A stretch of DNA of 29,315 bases. It comes from Verrucomicrobiota bacterium. GTDB taxonomy: Bacteria > Verrucomicrobiota > Verrucomicrobiia > Opitutales > Opitutaceae. Below are positions 1-6,913 of this stretch, piece by piece. The notes beneath the pieces are model-generated. The model searched no databases and was not told the origin of the DNA. It saw only the letters and a list, made by a program, of their open reading frames with translations. The translations under genes and the position numbers were made by a program. The stretch is taken from positions 1-29,315 of the forward strand of contig JAEWNN010000034.1 of assembly GCA_023457035.1 (NCBI GenBank). The letters are read 5' to 3'. Numbering within the stretch: position 1 is the first letter of the stretch; each line of letters opens with the position of its first letter.

Positions 1-2
1 TG

Positions 3-203
3 ACCGATGTCCTGCGTTGCCGCGTGCGCTACTTCACCGACGCCGCCGTGCTCGGCTCCGAGGCCTTCGTGGCCACGCAGTTGGCCGCCTTCCGCCGCCG
101 CCACGGCACCCGCGAACGCACCGCCCCTCGCCCGCTCCCGCCCCTCGCCGACTGGGGCGGCCTCACCTCCCTGCGCGGCCTGCGCCGCTCACCCTTCGGC
201 TGA
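3..203 (+). CDS. C-terminal end of a REP-associated tyrosine transposase-like protein (partial)
   Basis: An open frame enters from the left edge and stops at TGA 201-203, leaving 66 residues. The tail reads R-V-R-Y-F-T-D, then V-L-G-S-E-A-F-V, a basic stretch, and finally a G-G-L-x-S-L-R-x-L-R motif. I recognise this order (RYF-D, GS-FV, then GGL-LR) as the C-terminal end of IS200/Y1-like REP-associated transposases (RAYTs), which are common in Verrucomicrobiota. The catalytic HUH and tyrosine motifs would lie upstream of the window, so activity cannot be judged. A REP-like hairpin lies about 260 bases downstream and a second copy about 21 kb away, which fits the known association of RAYTs with REP palindromes. 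The family call is from memory of the motif, not from an alignment. Confidence 0.6.
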   Translation, partial: TDVLRCRVRYFTDAAVLGSEAFVATQLAAFRRRHGTRERTAPRPLPPLADWGGLTSLRGLRRSPFG

Positions 204-571
204 GGCCCGAAGAATCCCGACTATGGTCCCGCATCCCCGTCTTCGCTCAGGACGCCAGCGGCGAGCCCATGGGACAACGCGTGACCGCAAAACTGAAGTT
301 CCTTGGAGTTGTCGACGATCGCACCATCAATGCCGGCGGCGCTGAACGACGCGGGACGGGACGCAGCGCCGTCCTCACGTCCGGGCGCATCCCCTCCCCC
401 TGCGCCCCCCGCGATCCTCACGCGCCCCGGGTGATGGGTACGAAAAGCGGCGCTCCCTTCAGGTAGGGACGACGCTCTGCGCCGTCCGTAGACGCCGGCG
501 GAGCGGCGTCCCTACCATGGCAAGACCGAATCCTCCGTGAAGATCGAGGTCTGCGCAGCGAGCTCCGGCGA
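204..571. other. Gene-free stretch between the transposase tail and tyrA
   Basis: Open frames here overlap each other, have arginine/proline-rich translations and match nothing I recognise. The only clear structure is the REP-like hairpin at 454-527. The promoter for the tyrA-to-phosphatase run should lie in this stretch, but I see no convincing -35/-10 pair. Confidence 0.6.
454..527. repeat. REP-like palindromic element, copy A
   Basis: The core 463-515 is an imperfect inverted repeat. The left arm starts GTAGGGACG and the right arm ends CGTCCCTAC. Inner segments (CGCT/AGCG and GC-rich parts) also pair with a few mismatches. About 74 bases, including flanks outside the stem (CTCCCTTC on the left, CATG and AAG-CCGA on the right), match copy B at 21260-21333 with roughly a dozen differences. 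Conservation beyond the stem suggests a dispersed element rather than a chance hairpin. It lies just downstream of a RAYT-like gene end. Confidence 0.7.
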
Positions 572-1477
572 ATGGCTGGACTTTGCTCGGCCGCCCTTTT
601 TGCTCAGCCCCCTGTGGTAGACCAGCTCACCATCCTCGCGCCCGGCCTGTTGGGCGCCTCAGTCGCGATGGCGGCCCGCCGGTTCGGCGTGGCCCGGCGC
701 ATCGTCGTCTGGGCGCGCCGCCCTGAAGTCCGTGTGCAGCTCGAAACGTTGCCGTGGTGCGACGCCGTCGCCGCCACGCCCGAGGAGGCTGCCCGCGGTG
801 CCTCGCTGGTGGTGATCTGCGCCCCCGTCGAAAACATCCCCCAACTCGCCGCCGCCATCCGCCCGCAGCTCGCCGCCGGCGCCATCGTCACCGATGTCGG
901 CAGCGTGAAAGGCGAACTCTGCCGCCGCGCCGCCGCCGACTACCCGACCGAGCCCGCCGGCCCGGTCTTCATCGGCTCCCATCCGATGGCCGGCTCCGAG
1001 AAATGCGGTCACGAGGCCGGCTGCGCCGAGCTCTTCCAGGGCCGCGCCTGCTTCGTCACCCCGCTCGACAACACCCCCGCCGCCGCGATCGAAGGACTCG
1101 TCCGCTTCTGGCGCGCACTCGGATGCGAGGTCGTGACCATGCACCCGGACCGCCACGACGAGATCGTCGCCCACGTTTCGCACCTGCCCCATCTCCTCGC
1201 CGCCAGCCTGTGCGCCCTGCTCGCCGGGAAACACTCCGACTGGCGCAACCTCGCCGGCCCCGGTCTGCGCGACACCACCCGCGTGGCCTCCGGCGACCCG
1301 AAACTCTGGCGCGGCATCCTCGACGCCAACCGCGACGAGGTCCTGCGCGCGCTCCGCTCCTATCAGGACGAGTTGCAGGCGCTCCACGCCGCGCTGGCCA
1401 ACCGCAACGATCTCGAGCTGCTCGCGCTCCTCGAGCGCGGCAAGGCCTGGCGCGACAAGCTCCGCGTGAACCCATGA
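572..1477 (+). CDS. tyrA: Prephenate dehydrogenase family protein (TyrA)
   Basis: A 301-residue cytosolic enzyme of tyrosine synthesis, expected to oxidatively decarboxylate prephenate with NAD(P). The N-terminal Rossmann segment reads A-P-G-L-L-G (residues 23-28), so the first glycine of the usual GxGxxG is alanine. Family motifs follow: TDVGSVKGEL near 107-116, HPMAGSE at 137-143, SHLPH at 203-207, and GPGLRDTTRVASGDP near 229-243. There is no ACT domain and no fused chorismate mutase. The start is uncertain: ATG 572 has no clear ribosome-binding site, and GTG 614, 14 codons in, would give the compact N-terminus usual for the family. The stop overlaps the aroA start as ATGA. Cyclohexadienyl dehydrogenase activity on arogenate cannot be excluded from sequence. 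Confidence 0.92.
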   Translation: MAGLCSAALFAQPPVVDQLTILAPGLLGASVAMAARRFGVARRIVVWARRPEVRVQLETLPWCDAVAATPEEAARGASLVVICAPVENIPQLAAAIRPQLAAGAIVTDVGSVKGELCRRAAADYPTEPAGPVFIGSHPMAGSEKCGHEAGCAELFQGRACFVTPLDNTPAAAIEGLVRFWRALGCEVVTMHPDRHDEIVAHVSHLPHLLAASLCALLAGKHSDWRNLAGPGLRDTTRVASGDPKLWRGILDANRDEVLRALRSYQDELQALHAALANRNDLELLALLERGKAWRDKLRVNP

Positions 1478-2826
1478 GCGCCGCCTTGCCCGCGCTGCTG
1501 CCGATCGCGCCCTTCACCCGGCCGGCCGACGGCGCCGTCACCCTGCCCGGCTCCAAGAGCCTGACCAACCGCGCGCTCCTCCTCGCCGCCCTCGGCGCCG
1601 AGCCGGTCGAGCTGCGCGGCGCGCTCTTCAGCGAGGACACCGAGATCATGTCGGCCGCGTTGCGCGAGCTCGGCATCCCGGTCGAGGCCGACGCGGCCGC
1701 GCACACCTTCCGCATCTCCGGCTGCTCCGGCCGGCTGCCCGATTCCGAGGCCACGATCCACGTGGGCAACGCCGGCACCGCCGCGCGCTTCCTCACCGCG
1801 CTCTGCGCCGCCGCCGGGCGCGGCACGTACTTTTTCGACGGGGTCGAGGCGATGCGCCGCCGGCCCATGGGCGGCCTGATCGACGCCCTCACCCGGCTCG
1901 GCGCGAAGTTCGTTTTCCTCGGCCAACCCGGCTGTTTCCCCTTCGAGCTGCACGCCTCCGGCCTGCGCGGCGGCACCGTCGAGATCGACGCCCGCGAGAG
2001 CAGCCAGATGCTCTCCGCCCTGCTCATGGTCGCGCCGCTGTGCGCCGCGCCGCTGCGCATCAAGCTCGTCGGCGGCGTGCGCTGGCCGTTCGTCGCGATG
2101 ACGCTGCGCCAGATGGCGCAGTTCGGCCAGCCCACCGCGGAGCTCGCCGCCCAGCCCGCCGCCGAGTTCGACCTGCCATGGGGCCGCGCCTTCGCCGCGC
2201 CGGCCGTGTACCAGATCGAGCCCGACGCCACCGCCGCCTCCTACTTCCTCGCGCTCCCGCTGGCCACCGGCGGCAGCGTGCGCGTGGCCGGGTTGCCCGA
2301 GGCGGGCGCGAGCCTGCAGGGCGATCTCGCCTTCGCCGAGGTGATCGTCCGCGTCGGCCTCGAGCTCCGTCGCGAAGGCGGTGCGCTCGTGAGTACGTTG
2401 CCCGCCGGCGCTAAGCCGCGCGGCGTCGACGCCGACTTCAACACCTTCTCCGACACCTTCCTCACGCTCGCCGCCCTTGCCCCGTTGCTCGAAGGCCCCA
2501 CGACCATCCGCGGCCTCGCGCATACCCGCAAACAGGAGACCGACCGCGTCGCCGGCATGGCCAAGGAGCTTCAGCGCCTCGGCCAGGAGGTCGTCGAGAC
2601 CGAGGATACGCTCGTCATCACGCCGCGCCCGTTGCGGGCCGCCGAGATCGAGACCTACCGCGACCACCGCTTCGCGATGAGCTTCGGCGTGCTCGGCTGC
2701 CGCGACCTCCGCAGCGACGGCCAGCCGTGGCTCACGGTGCGCGACCCGGCCTGTTGCGCGAAAACCTTCCCAAACTTCTTCGACGTGCTCGCCGGCCTGC
2801 GCGCCGCTTCCCATCCCTCGTCATGA
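1474..2826 (+). CDS. aroA: 3-phosphoshikimate 1-carboxyvinyltransferase (EPSP synthase)
   Basis: A 450-residue enzyme that joins phosphoenolpyruvate to shikimate 3-phosphate in the shikimate pathway. Visible motifs are PGSKSLTNR (residues 25-33, with the binding lysine and arginine), GNAGTAARF (98-106), RRRPM (128-132), SSQ (176-178), EPDATAASYF in the second half, KQETDR, and DHRFAMSFGVLG near the C-terminus. Length is normal for the family. The ATG at 1474 overlaps the tyrA stop by 4 nt, which decides the start, since upstream in-frame ATGs lie inside tyrA. The stop overlaps cmk in the same way. The tyrA-aroA pairing makes this an aromatic amino acid unit, probably translationally coupled. 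Confidence 0.97.
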   Translation: MSAALPALLPIAPFTRPADGAVTLPGSKSLTNRALLLAALGAEPVELRGALFSEDTEIMSAALRELGIPVEADAAAHTFRISGCSGRLPDSEATIHVGNAGTAARFLTALCAAAGRGTYFFDGVEAMRRRPMGGLIDALTRLGAKFVFLGQPGCFPFELHASGLRGGTVEIDARESSQMLSALLMVAPLCAAPLRIKLVGGVRWPFVAMTLRQMAQFGQPTAELAAQPAAEFDLPWGRAFAAPAVYQIEPDATAASYFLALPLATGGSVRVAGLPEAGASLQGDLAFAEVIVRVGLELRREGGALVSTLPAGAKPRGVDADFNTFSDTFLTLAALAPLLEGPTTIRGLAHTRKQETDRVAGMAKELQRLGQEVVETEDTLVITPRPLRAAEIETYRDHRFAMSFGVLGCRDLRSDGQPWLTVRDPACCAKTFPNFFDVLAGLRAASHPSS

Positions 2827-3503
2827 CCACTGCCGCGCCCTTCCTCCTCGTCGCCATCGACGGCGGCGCCGCCTCCGGCAAGTCGTCCACGTCGCGCGCG
2901 CTCAGCGAGCGGTTCCACCTGCTGCACGTCGACACCGGCTCGCACTATCGTTTCGTCACGCACCAGCTGCTCGAGCGCGGTGTGTCGCCGGAAGATGAAG
3001 CCGCCGTGGCCGCCGCGCTCGCGGCCCTGCCGCTCGGCCAGCGCATCGTCGGCCGCAGCTCGGTGATCGAGATCGCCGGGCAGATCCCCGGCGAGGAGAT
3101 CCGCGGCCCGCGCGTGAACGAAAACGTCTCCCGTTTCGCCGCTGTGCCAGCGGTGCGCCGCTTCCTGCTCGCGTACCAGCGCAGCCAGGCGCAGGTCGCC
3201 CGCACCGGCGGTTTCCGCGGGCTCGTCATGGAAGGCCGCGACATCGGCTCCGTCATCTTCCCCGAGGCCGACTTCCGCTTCTTCCTCCATGCCGACCCGG
3301 TCGAGCGGGCCCGCCGCCGCGCCGCCGAGGGCCAGACCGACTCGATCGCCGAACGCGACCGGCTCGACGCCGCGCGCAAGACCGCGCCGTTCGTCTGCCC
3401 GGCCGGCGCCACGCCGATCGACTCCACCCACATGACTTTGCCGCAGGTCGTCGACCATCTCGCGGCGCTCATCGCCCCGCGCCTCGGCGGGTCGCAACCA
3501 TGA
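2823..3503 (+). CDS. cmk: Cytidylate kinase
   Basis: A 226-residue P-loop kinase that phosphorylates CMP/dCMP. The Walker A is GGAASGKS (residues 14-21), a variant of the more usual GPxGAGKS form. HVDTGSHYR near 36-43 matches the LDTGAMYR nucleotide-binding motif. MEGRDIGSVIFPEADFRFFL near 136-155 is the diagnostic cytidylate kinase block, followed by ERARRRAAEG of the lid and a C-terminal IDST. The start at 2823 overlaps the aroA stop (ATGA). The order aroA-cmk is conserved in many bacteria. Here plsC follows rather than rpsA. Confidence 0.94.
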   Translation: MTTAAPFLLVAIDGGAASGKSSTSRALSERFHLLHVDTGSHYRFVTHQLLERGVSPEDEAAVAAALAALPLGQRIVGRSSVIEIAGQIPGEEIRGPRVNENVSRFAAVPAVRRFLLAYQRSQAQVARTGGFRGLVMEGRDIGSVIFPEADFRFFLHADPVERARRRAAEGQTDSIAERDRLDAARKTAPFVCPAGATPIDSTHMTLPQVVDHLAALIAPRLGGSQP

Positions 3504-4135
3504 AGCGCAATCTGCTCTACTGGCTCTGCCGCCAGCTCATCTGCGTGGCCTCCGACACGGTGTTCCGCGGCGAGGTCGTCGGCGTGCACAACGTCCCGCG
3601 CACCGGCCCGCTGCTGATCGCCTCCAACCATTGCAGCCACCTCGACCCGCCGCTGCTCGGTTGCCAGATCCCGCATCAGATCCGTTTCTTCGCCCGCAAG
3701 ACGCTCTGGAAACCCGGCATCCCCAACTGGTGGATGAACCACATCGAGTGCATCCCCGTCGACCGCGACGGCGCCGACGTGGGCGCGTTGAAGAAGACCA
3801 TCGCCGCGCTCGAGGCGGGCGGCGTCGTCATCCTATTCCCCGAAGGCACGCGCTCGATGGACGGCCAACTCCAGCCCGCCAAGTCCGGCGTGGGCATGAT
3901 CGCGTGCAAGACCGGTGTGCCCGTCGTGCCCGCGCGCATCTTCGGCTCGTTCGAGGCCTTCGGCCGCAACGCCAAGATCCCCACGCCCCACCCCGTCTCC
4001 TACGTGCTCGGCCGGCCGCTGCTCCCCGCCGACTACGACGATCCGGCCTCCGGCAAACAACGCTACCAGCTCGCCTCCGAGCGCATCATGGCGGCCATCG
4101 CCGCGCTTGAGCTGCCCGCCCGCCCTCTGCTCTGA
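3500..4135 (+). CDS. plsC: 1-acyl-sn-glycerol-3-phosphate acyltransferase (PlsC family)
   Basis: A 211-residue acyltransferase expected to make phosphatidic acid from lysophosphatidic acid at the inner membrane. The HX4D catalytic motif is NHCSHLD (His44 to Asp49). The substrate-binding FPEGTRS motif is at 113-119, and a V-P-V-V-P-A-like segment follows near 140-146. The N-terminus (LLYWLCRQLICVASDTVF) is moderately hydrophobic and may associate with the membrane. The start overlaps the cmk stop by 4 nt. The tyrA-aroA-cmk-plsC order resembles clusters known from several phyla where ispH and rpsA follow; purD follows here. Exact acyl specificity cannot be read from sequence. Confidence 0.9.
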   Translation: MKRNLLYWLCRQLICVASDTVFRGEVVGVHNVPRTGPLLIASNHCSHLDPPLLGCQIPHQIRFFARKTLWKPGIPNWWMNHIECIPVDRDGADVGALKKTIAALEAGGVVILFPEGTRSMDGQLQPAKSGVGMIACKTGVPVVPARIFGSFEAFGRNAKIPTPHPVSYVLGRPLLPADYDDPASGKQRYQLASERIMAAIAALELPARPLL

Positions 4136-4161
4136 TCCCGCTCTCCAGTACCGTCCCTCTC

Positions 4162-5451
4162 ATGACACCGCCACTTCCCCGCTCCATCCTCGTCGTCGGC
4201 TCCGGCGGCCGCGAACACACCATCGTGACCGCCTGCCTCAACAGCCCCGCGCGCCCGCGCGTGCTGGCGGCTCCCGGCAACGGCGGCATCGCGCGCGACG
4301 TGAAGTGTTTTCCCGTGCCGGTCGAGGACATCCCCGGCCTCGTGGCGCTGGCCAAGAAGGAGCGCATCGAATTCGTCATCGTCGGCCCCGAGGTCCCGCT
4401 GAGCCTCGGACTGGTCGATGCGCTCATCGCCGCCGGCATCCCCGCCTACGGCCCGAAGGCCGACGGCGCCCGCCTCGAGGCGAGCAAGATCTTCACCAAG
4501 GAACTGCTCCTCAAATACAAGATCCCCACCGCTCCCGCGAAGTTCTTCACCGCGGTCGCCCCCGCCGTGGCCTACCTGAAGACCCGCAAGGCCCCCTACG
4601 TCATCAAGGCCGACGGCCTCGCCGCCGGCAAGGGCGTGGTCGTCACGCCCGAGCTCAAGGAAGCCGAGGCCGCCGTGAAAATGATGCTCGAGGGCGGCGC
4701 GTTCGGCGCGAGCGGCCAGCGTATCCTGATCGAGGACTGCCTCCACGGCGAGGAGACCTCCATCCATCTCGTCGTCTCCGGCCGCGAGTTCGTCGTGCTG
4801 CCGACCAGCCAGGACCACAAGCGCGTGGGCGACGGCGACACCGGCCCCAACACCGGCGGCATGGGTGCCTACTCGCCCGCCGAGGTCGTCACCGACGAGC
4901 TGCTCGCCGAGATCGAGCGGACGATCTGCCGCCCCAGCGTCGACGCCATCGCCGCCGAGGGCATCGACTACCGCGGCACCCTCTACATCGGCCTCATGCT
5001 CACGCCGAAGGGCCCGCAGGTCATCGAGTTCAACGCCCGCTTCGGCGATCCGGAGACACAGGTGCTTCTCCCCCGCCTCGCCACCGACACCGTCGAGCTG
5101 CTCTGGGCCGCCGCCAACAACCGCCTCCACGAGGTGAAGCTCGCGGTCAAGCCGGACTACGCCCTCTGCGTCGTGCTCGCCGCGCAGGGTTATCCCGACA
5201 AGTATCCGAAAGGCGATGCCATCACGCTGCCGCGCGTCTCCGGCTCCGGCGAGTTCATCTTCCACGCTGGCACCGCCGTCTCCAGCAACCGCCAGATTGT
5301 GACCAACGGCGGCCGCGTGCTCGGCGTGACGGCGCTCGCGCCCACGCTGCGGCAGGCCGCCCGCCAGGCCTACGCGCTCTGCGACCGGATCGGCTTCGTC
5401 TCCAAATACTGCCGCCGCGACATCGGCGCCAAGCAGCTCAACAGGAAGTGA
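4162..5451 (+). CDS. purD: Phosphoribosylamine-glycine ligase (GAR synthetase)
   Basis: A 429-residue ATP-grasp enzyme of purine synthesis that ligates glycine to phosphoribosylamine. Visible are the N-terminal GSGGREH (residues 13-19), a GPEVPL segment near 75-80, KADGLAAGKGV of the ATP-grasp fold near 150-160, QDHKR followed by GDGDTGPNTGGMGAYSP, and EFNARFGDPETQ near 290-301. The C-terminus carries the typical RRDIGAK stretch. Length is normal. It begins 26 bases after plsC with no obvious ribosome-binding site, and its TGA shares one base with the next ATG. No other pur gene is in the window. Confidence 0.97.
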   Translation: MTPPLPRSILVVGSGGREHTIVTACLNSPARPRVLAAPGNGGIARDVKCFPVPVEDIPGLVALAKKERIEFVIVGPEVPLSLGLVDALIAAGIPAYGPKADGARLEASKIFTKELLLKYKIPTAPAKFFTAVAPAVAYLKTRKAPYVIKADGLAAGKGVVVTPELKEAEAAVKMMLEGGAFGASGQRILIEDCLHGEETSIHLVVSGREFVVLPTSQDHKRVGDGDTGPNTGGMGAYSPAEVVTDELLAEIERTICRPSVDAIAAEGIDYRGTLYIGLMLTPKGPQVIEFNARFGDPETQVLLPRLATDTVELLWAAANNRLHEVKLAVKPDYALCVVLAAQGYPDKYPKGDAITLPRVSGSGEFIFHAGTAVSSNRQIVTNGGRVLGVTALAPTLRQAARQAYALCDRIGFVSKYCRRDIGAKQLNRK

Positions 5452-6200
5452 TGTCCGCCCGCGCTCTCCGCACCGTCGCGCCGCGCGCCCTGGCGCTGTT
5501 CCTCGCCGTCGGGCTGGTCGCCGCCGCGTGGGCGGCCGATCCGGCGCCGGCGGCCAAAGCCGCCGCGCCCGCGCCGTGCACGGGGCAAGTCGCCACCGTC
5601 GATCCGAACGACCTCGGCCGCGGCCTGCACTACCTGCGCCTCGGCTCCGCACCGACCGCCGAACCGATCAGCGCCGCCGCACTCGCGGCGCCGGCACTCG
5701 TGCTCGACCTGCGGCTCGCCGCAGCCGATACCGCCAACGAGGCGCTCGTCCGCCGCGCCCATGCCGGTTGCACCGCGCAACGCCCGCTCTTCGTGCTGCT
5801 CGGTGCCGAGACCCCAGCCTCGTTGTGGGCCGCCCTGCCCGACACCCCCGGCCTGCTCACGCTCGCGCCCCAAGAAGCGGGCGTCCCGGCCAAGCTGCTC
5901 ATCGCCACCCCGGCAGCTTCCGACCGTGCCGCCGCCGTGGCGCTCGCCACCGGGAAACTGCCGCAGGAGCTCATCGACGCGAAGATCGAGAAGCCCCGTT
6001 TCGACGAAGCCCAGCTCACCCGGGACCATGCCAACGGCCGCCGCGAGAGCACCGAGCCCGCTCCGCTTGCCTCCCCCAAGGCCGAGTCGGGCGAGCAGGC
6101 GAAGGACACCCCGGCGCCCTTGCAGGACACGCTCCTGCAGCGCGCCGTCTTCATCCACCGCGCACTGCTTGCGCTCGGCCGCATTCCCGAACACTCCTGA
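5451..6200 (+). CDS. Predicted secreted protein of unknown function
   Basis: A 249-residue protein I do not recognise. The N-terminus is a good Sec signal peptide: basic residues up to Arg12, a hydrophobic core from Ala13 to Ala26, and a likely cut after AWA or WAA near residue 28-29. An Ala/Pro-rich linker follows. There is no lipobox cysteine. The mature part has alternating hydrophobic segments (PALVLDLRLA, RPLFVLLGAE, AKLLIATPA) suggestive of a small alpha/beta domain, then a charged low-complexity stretch (residues ~195-225) and a final helix. AGGAAG lies just upstream of ATG 5451, one of the better ribosome-binding sites in the window, and the ATG shares one base with the purD stop. It precedes the phosphatase gene by 3 bases, so the two may be co-translated. 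A rhodanese-like fold is possible but I see no catalytic-cysteine loop. Confidence 0.75.
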   Translation: MSARALRTVAPRALALFLAVGLVAAAWAADPAPAAKAAAPAPCTGQVATVDPNDLGRGLHYLRLGSAPTAEPISAAALAAPALVLDLRLAAADTANEALVRRAHAGCTAQRPLFVLLGAETPASLWAALPDTPGLLTLAPQEAGVPAKLLIATPAASDRAAAVALATGKLPQELIDAKIEKPRFDEAQLTRDHANGRRESTEPAPLASPKAESGEQAKDTPAPLQDTLLQRAVFIHRALLALGRIPEHS

Positions 6201-6203
6201 CCC

Positions 6204-6701
6204 ATGCCTGCTCCAGCCCCCGGCCTCGTCATCGTCGTCTGCACAGGCAACATCTGCCGCAGCCCCATGGGCGAGAAGCTGCTCCAGCACGCGCTCGCCG
6301 CCGAACCCGAGCCACTGCGTTCGCTGAAGGTCGTCTCGGCCGGTGTCGCCGCCCCGCGCGGGCAACCCGCCACCGACAACTCCGTCGCCGCGCTGAAAAA
6401 GGTCGCGCTGGATCTCTCCGGCCACACCAGCCAACCGCTGACCCAGTCCCTGCTGGACCAGGCCGTGGCGGTGTTCTGCATGACCGAGTCCCACCGCGCG
6501 ACGATCGAGCACGGGTTCGACCGGCTTCCCAAGAATCTGCATCTCTTCCGCGAGTTTCTCGGCCGCGACGGCGACACCGAGATTCCCGACCCCTACGGCG
6601 GCGATTTCCGGGAATACGAGTCCTGCCGCGACAGCCTAGTCGAGGCGGTGCCGTCGTTGGTGAAATTCCTCCGCGGCCTCATGGCAGGAAACCAGACCTG
6701 A
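6204..6701 (+). CDS. Low-molecular-weight protein tyrosine/arginine phosphatase family protein
   Basis: A 165-residue cytosolic phosphatase. The catalytic P-loop CTGNICRS (Cys13 to Ser20) matches CX5R(S/T), followed by PMGE as in family members. The general acid is in IPDPYGGDF (Asp129-Pro130). These define the LMW-PTP fold. Bacterial members act on tyrosine kinases of polysaccharide export, on phospho-arginine proteins, or as arsenate reductase-like enzymes. Nothing in the neighbourhood (no Wzc-type kinase, no McsB) selects among these. The gene is three bases downstream of the secreted protein and probably closes the run begun at tyrA. A perfect hairpin follows its stop codon. Confidence 0.88.
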   Translation: MPAPAPGLVIVVCTGNICRSPMGEKLLQHALAAEPEPLRSLKVVSAGVAAPRGQPATDNSVAALKKVALDLSGHTSQPLTQSLLDQAVAVFCMTESHRATIEHGFDRLPKNLHLFREFLGRDGDTEIPDPYGGDFREYESCRDSLVEAVPSLVKFLRGLMAGNQT

Positions 6702-6703
6702 GC

Positions 6704-6724
6704 CGCGACGATTCGATCGTCGCG
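6704..6724. repeat. Perfect hairpin just after the phosphatase gene
   Basis: Arms CGCGACGAT and ATCGTCGCG pair over 9 bp with a TCG loop, three bases after the TGA. There is no T-tract, so it is not a classic intrinsic terminator. It may protect the 3' end of the transcript or be a weak or factor-assisted stop. The stem is plain from sequence; the role is inference. Confidence 0.45.
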
Positions 6725-6913
6725 CAGGCCGGCGAACCTCCCCTCGGCCAAGAGCCGCGAGCGATCACTGCGACCGAAGAATTCGCCTTTGGTATAAGGC
6801 ACGCCGCTCGCGGGTTCGTCGCTTGGCGGCGAATCTCCGGCTCCTGCCGCGCCTCCCTCTGCGAAACGGGCTTTTTTCTCCCGCAGTGTTTTGTCCGCGG
6901 ATGAAATCCCCTT

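Noticed and set aside
7..466. Two overlapping plus-strand open frames at the left edge
   Set aside because: Low-complexity Arg/Pro/Ala translations; the frame ending at 203 instead shows the RAYT-like motif, and the rest overlaps a REP-like hairpin.
754..1473. The aroA reading frame stays open for 240 codons upstream of aroA, inside tyrA
   Set aside because: The extension is arginine/proline-rich, has no EPSP synthase homology and lies out of frame over tyrA; the ATGA junction at 1474 marks the true start.
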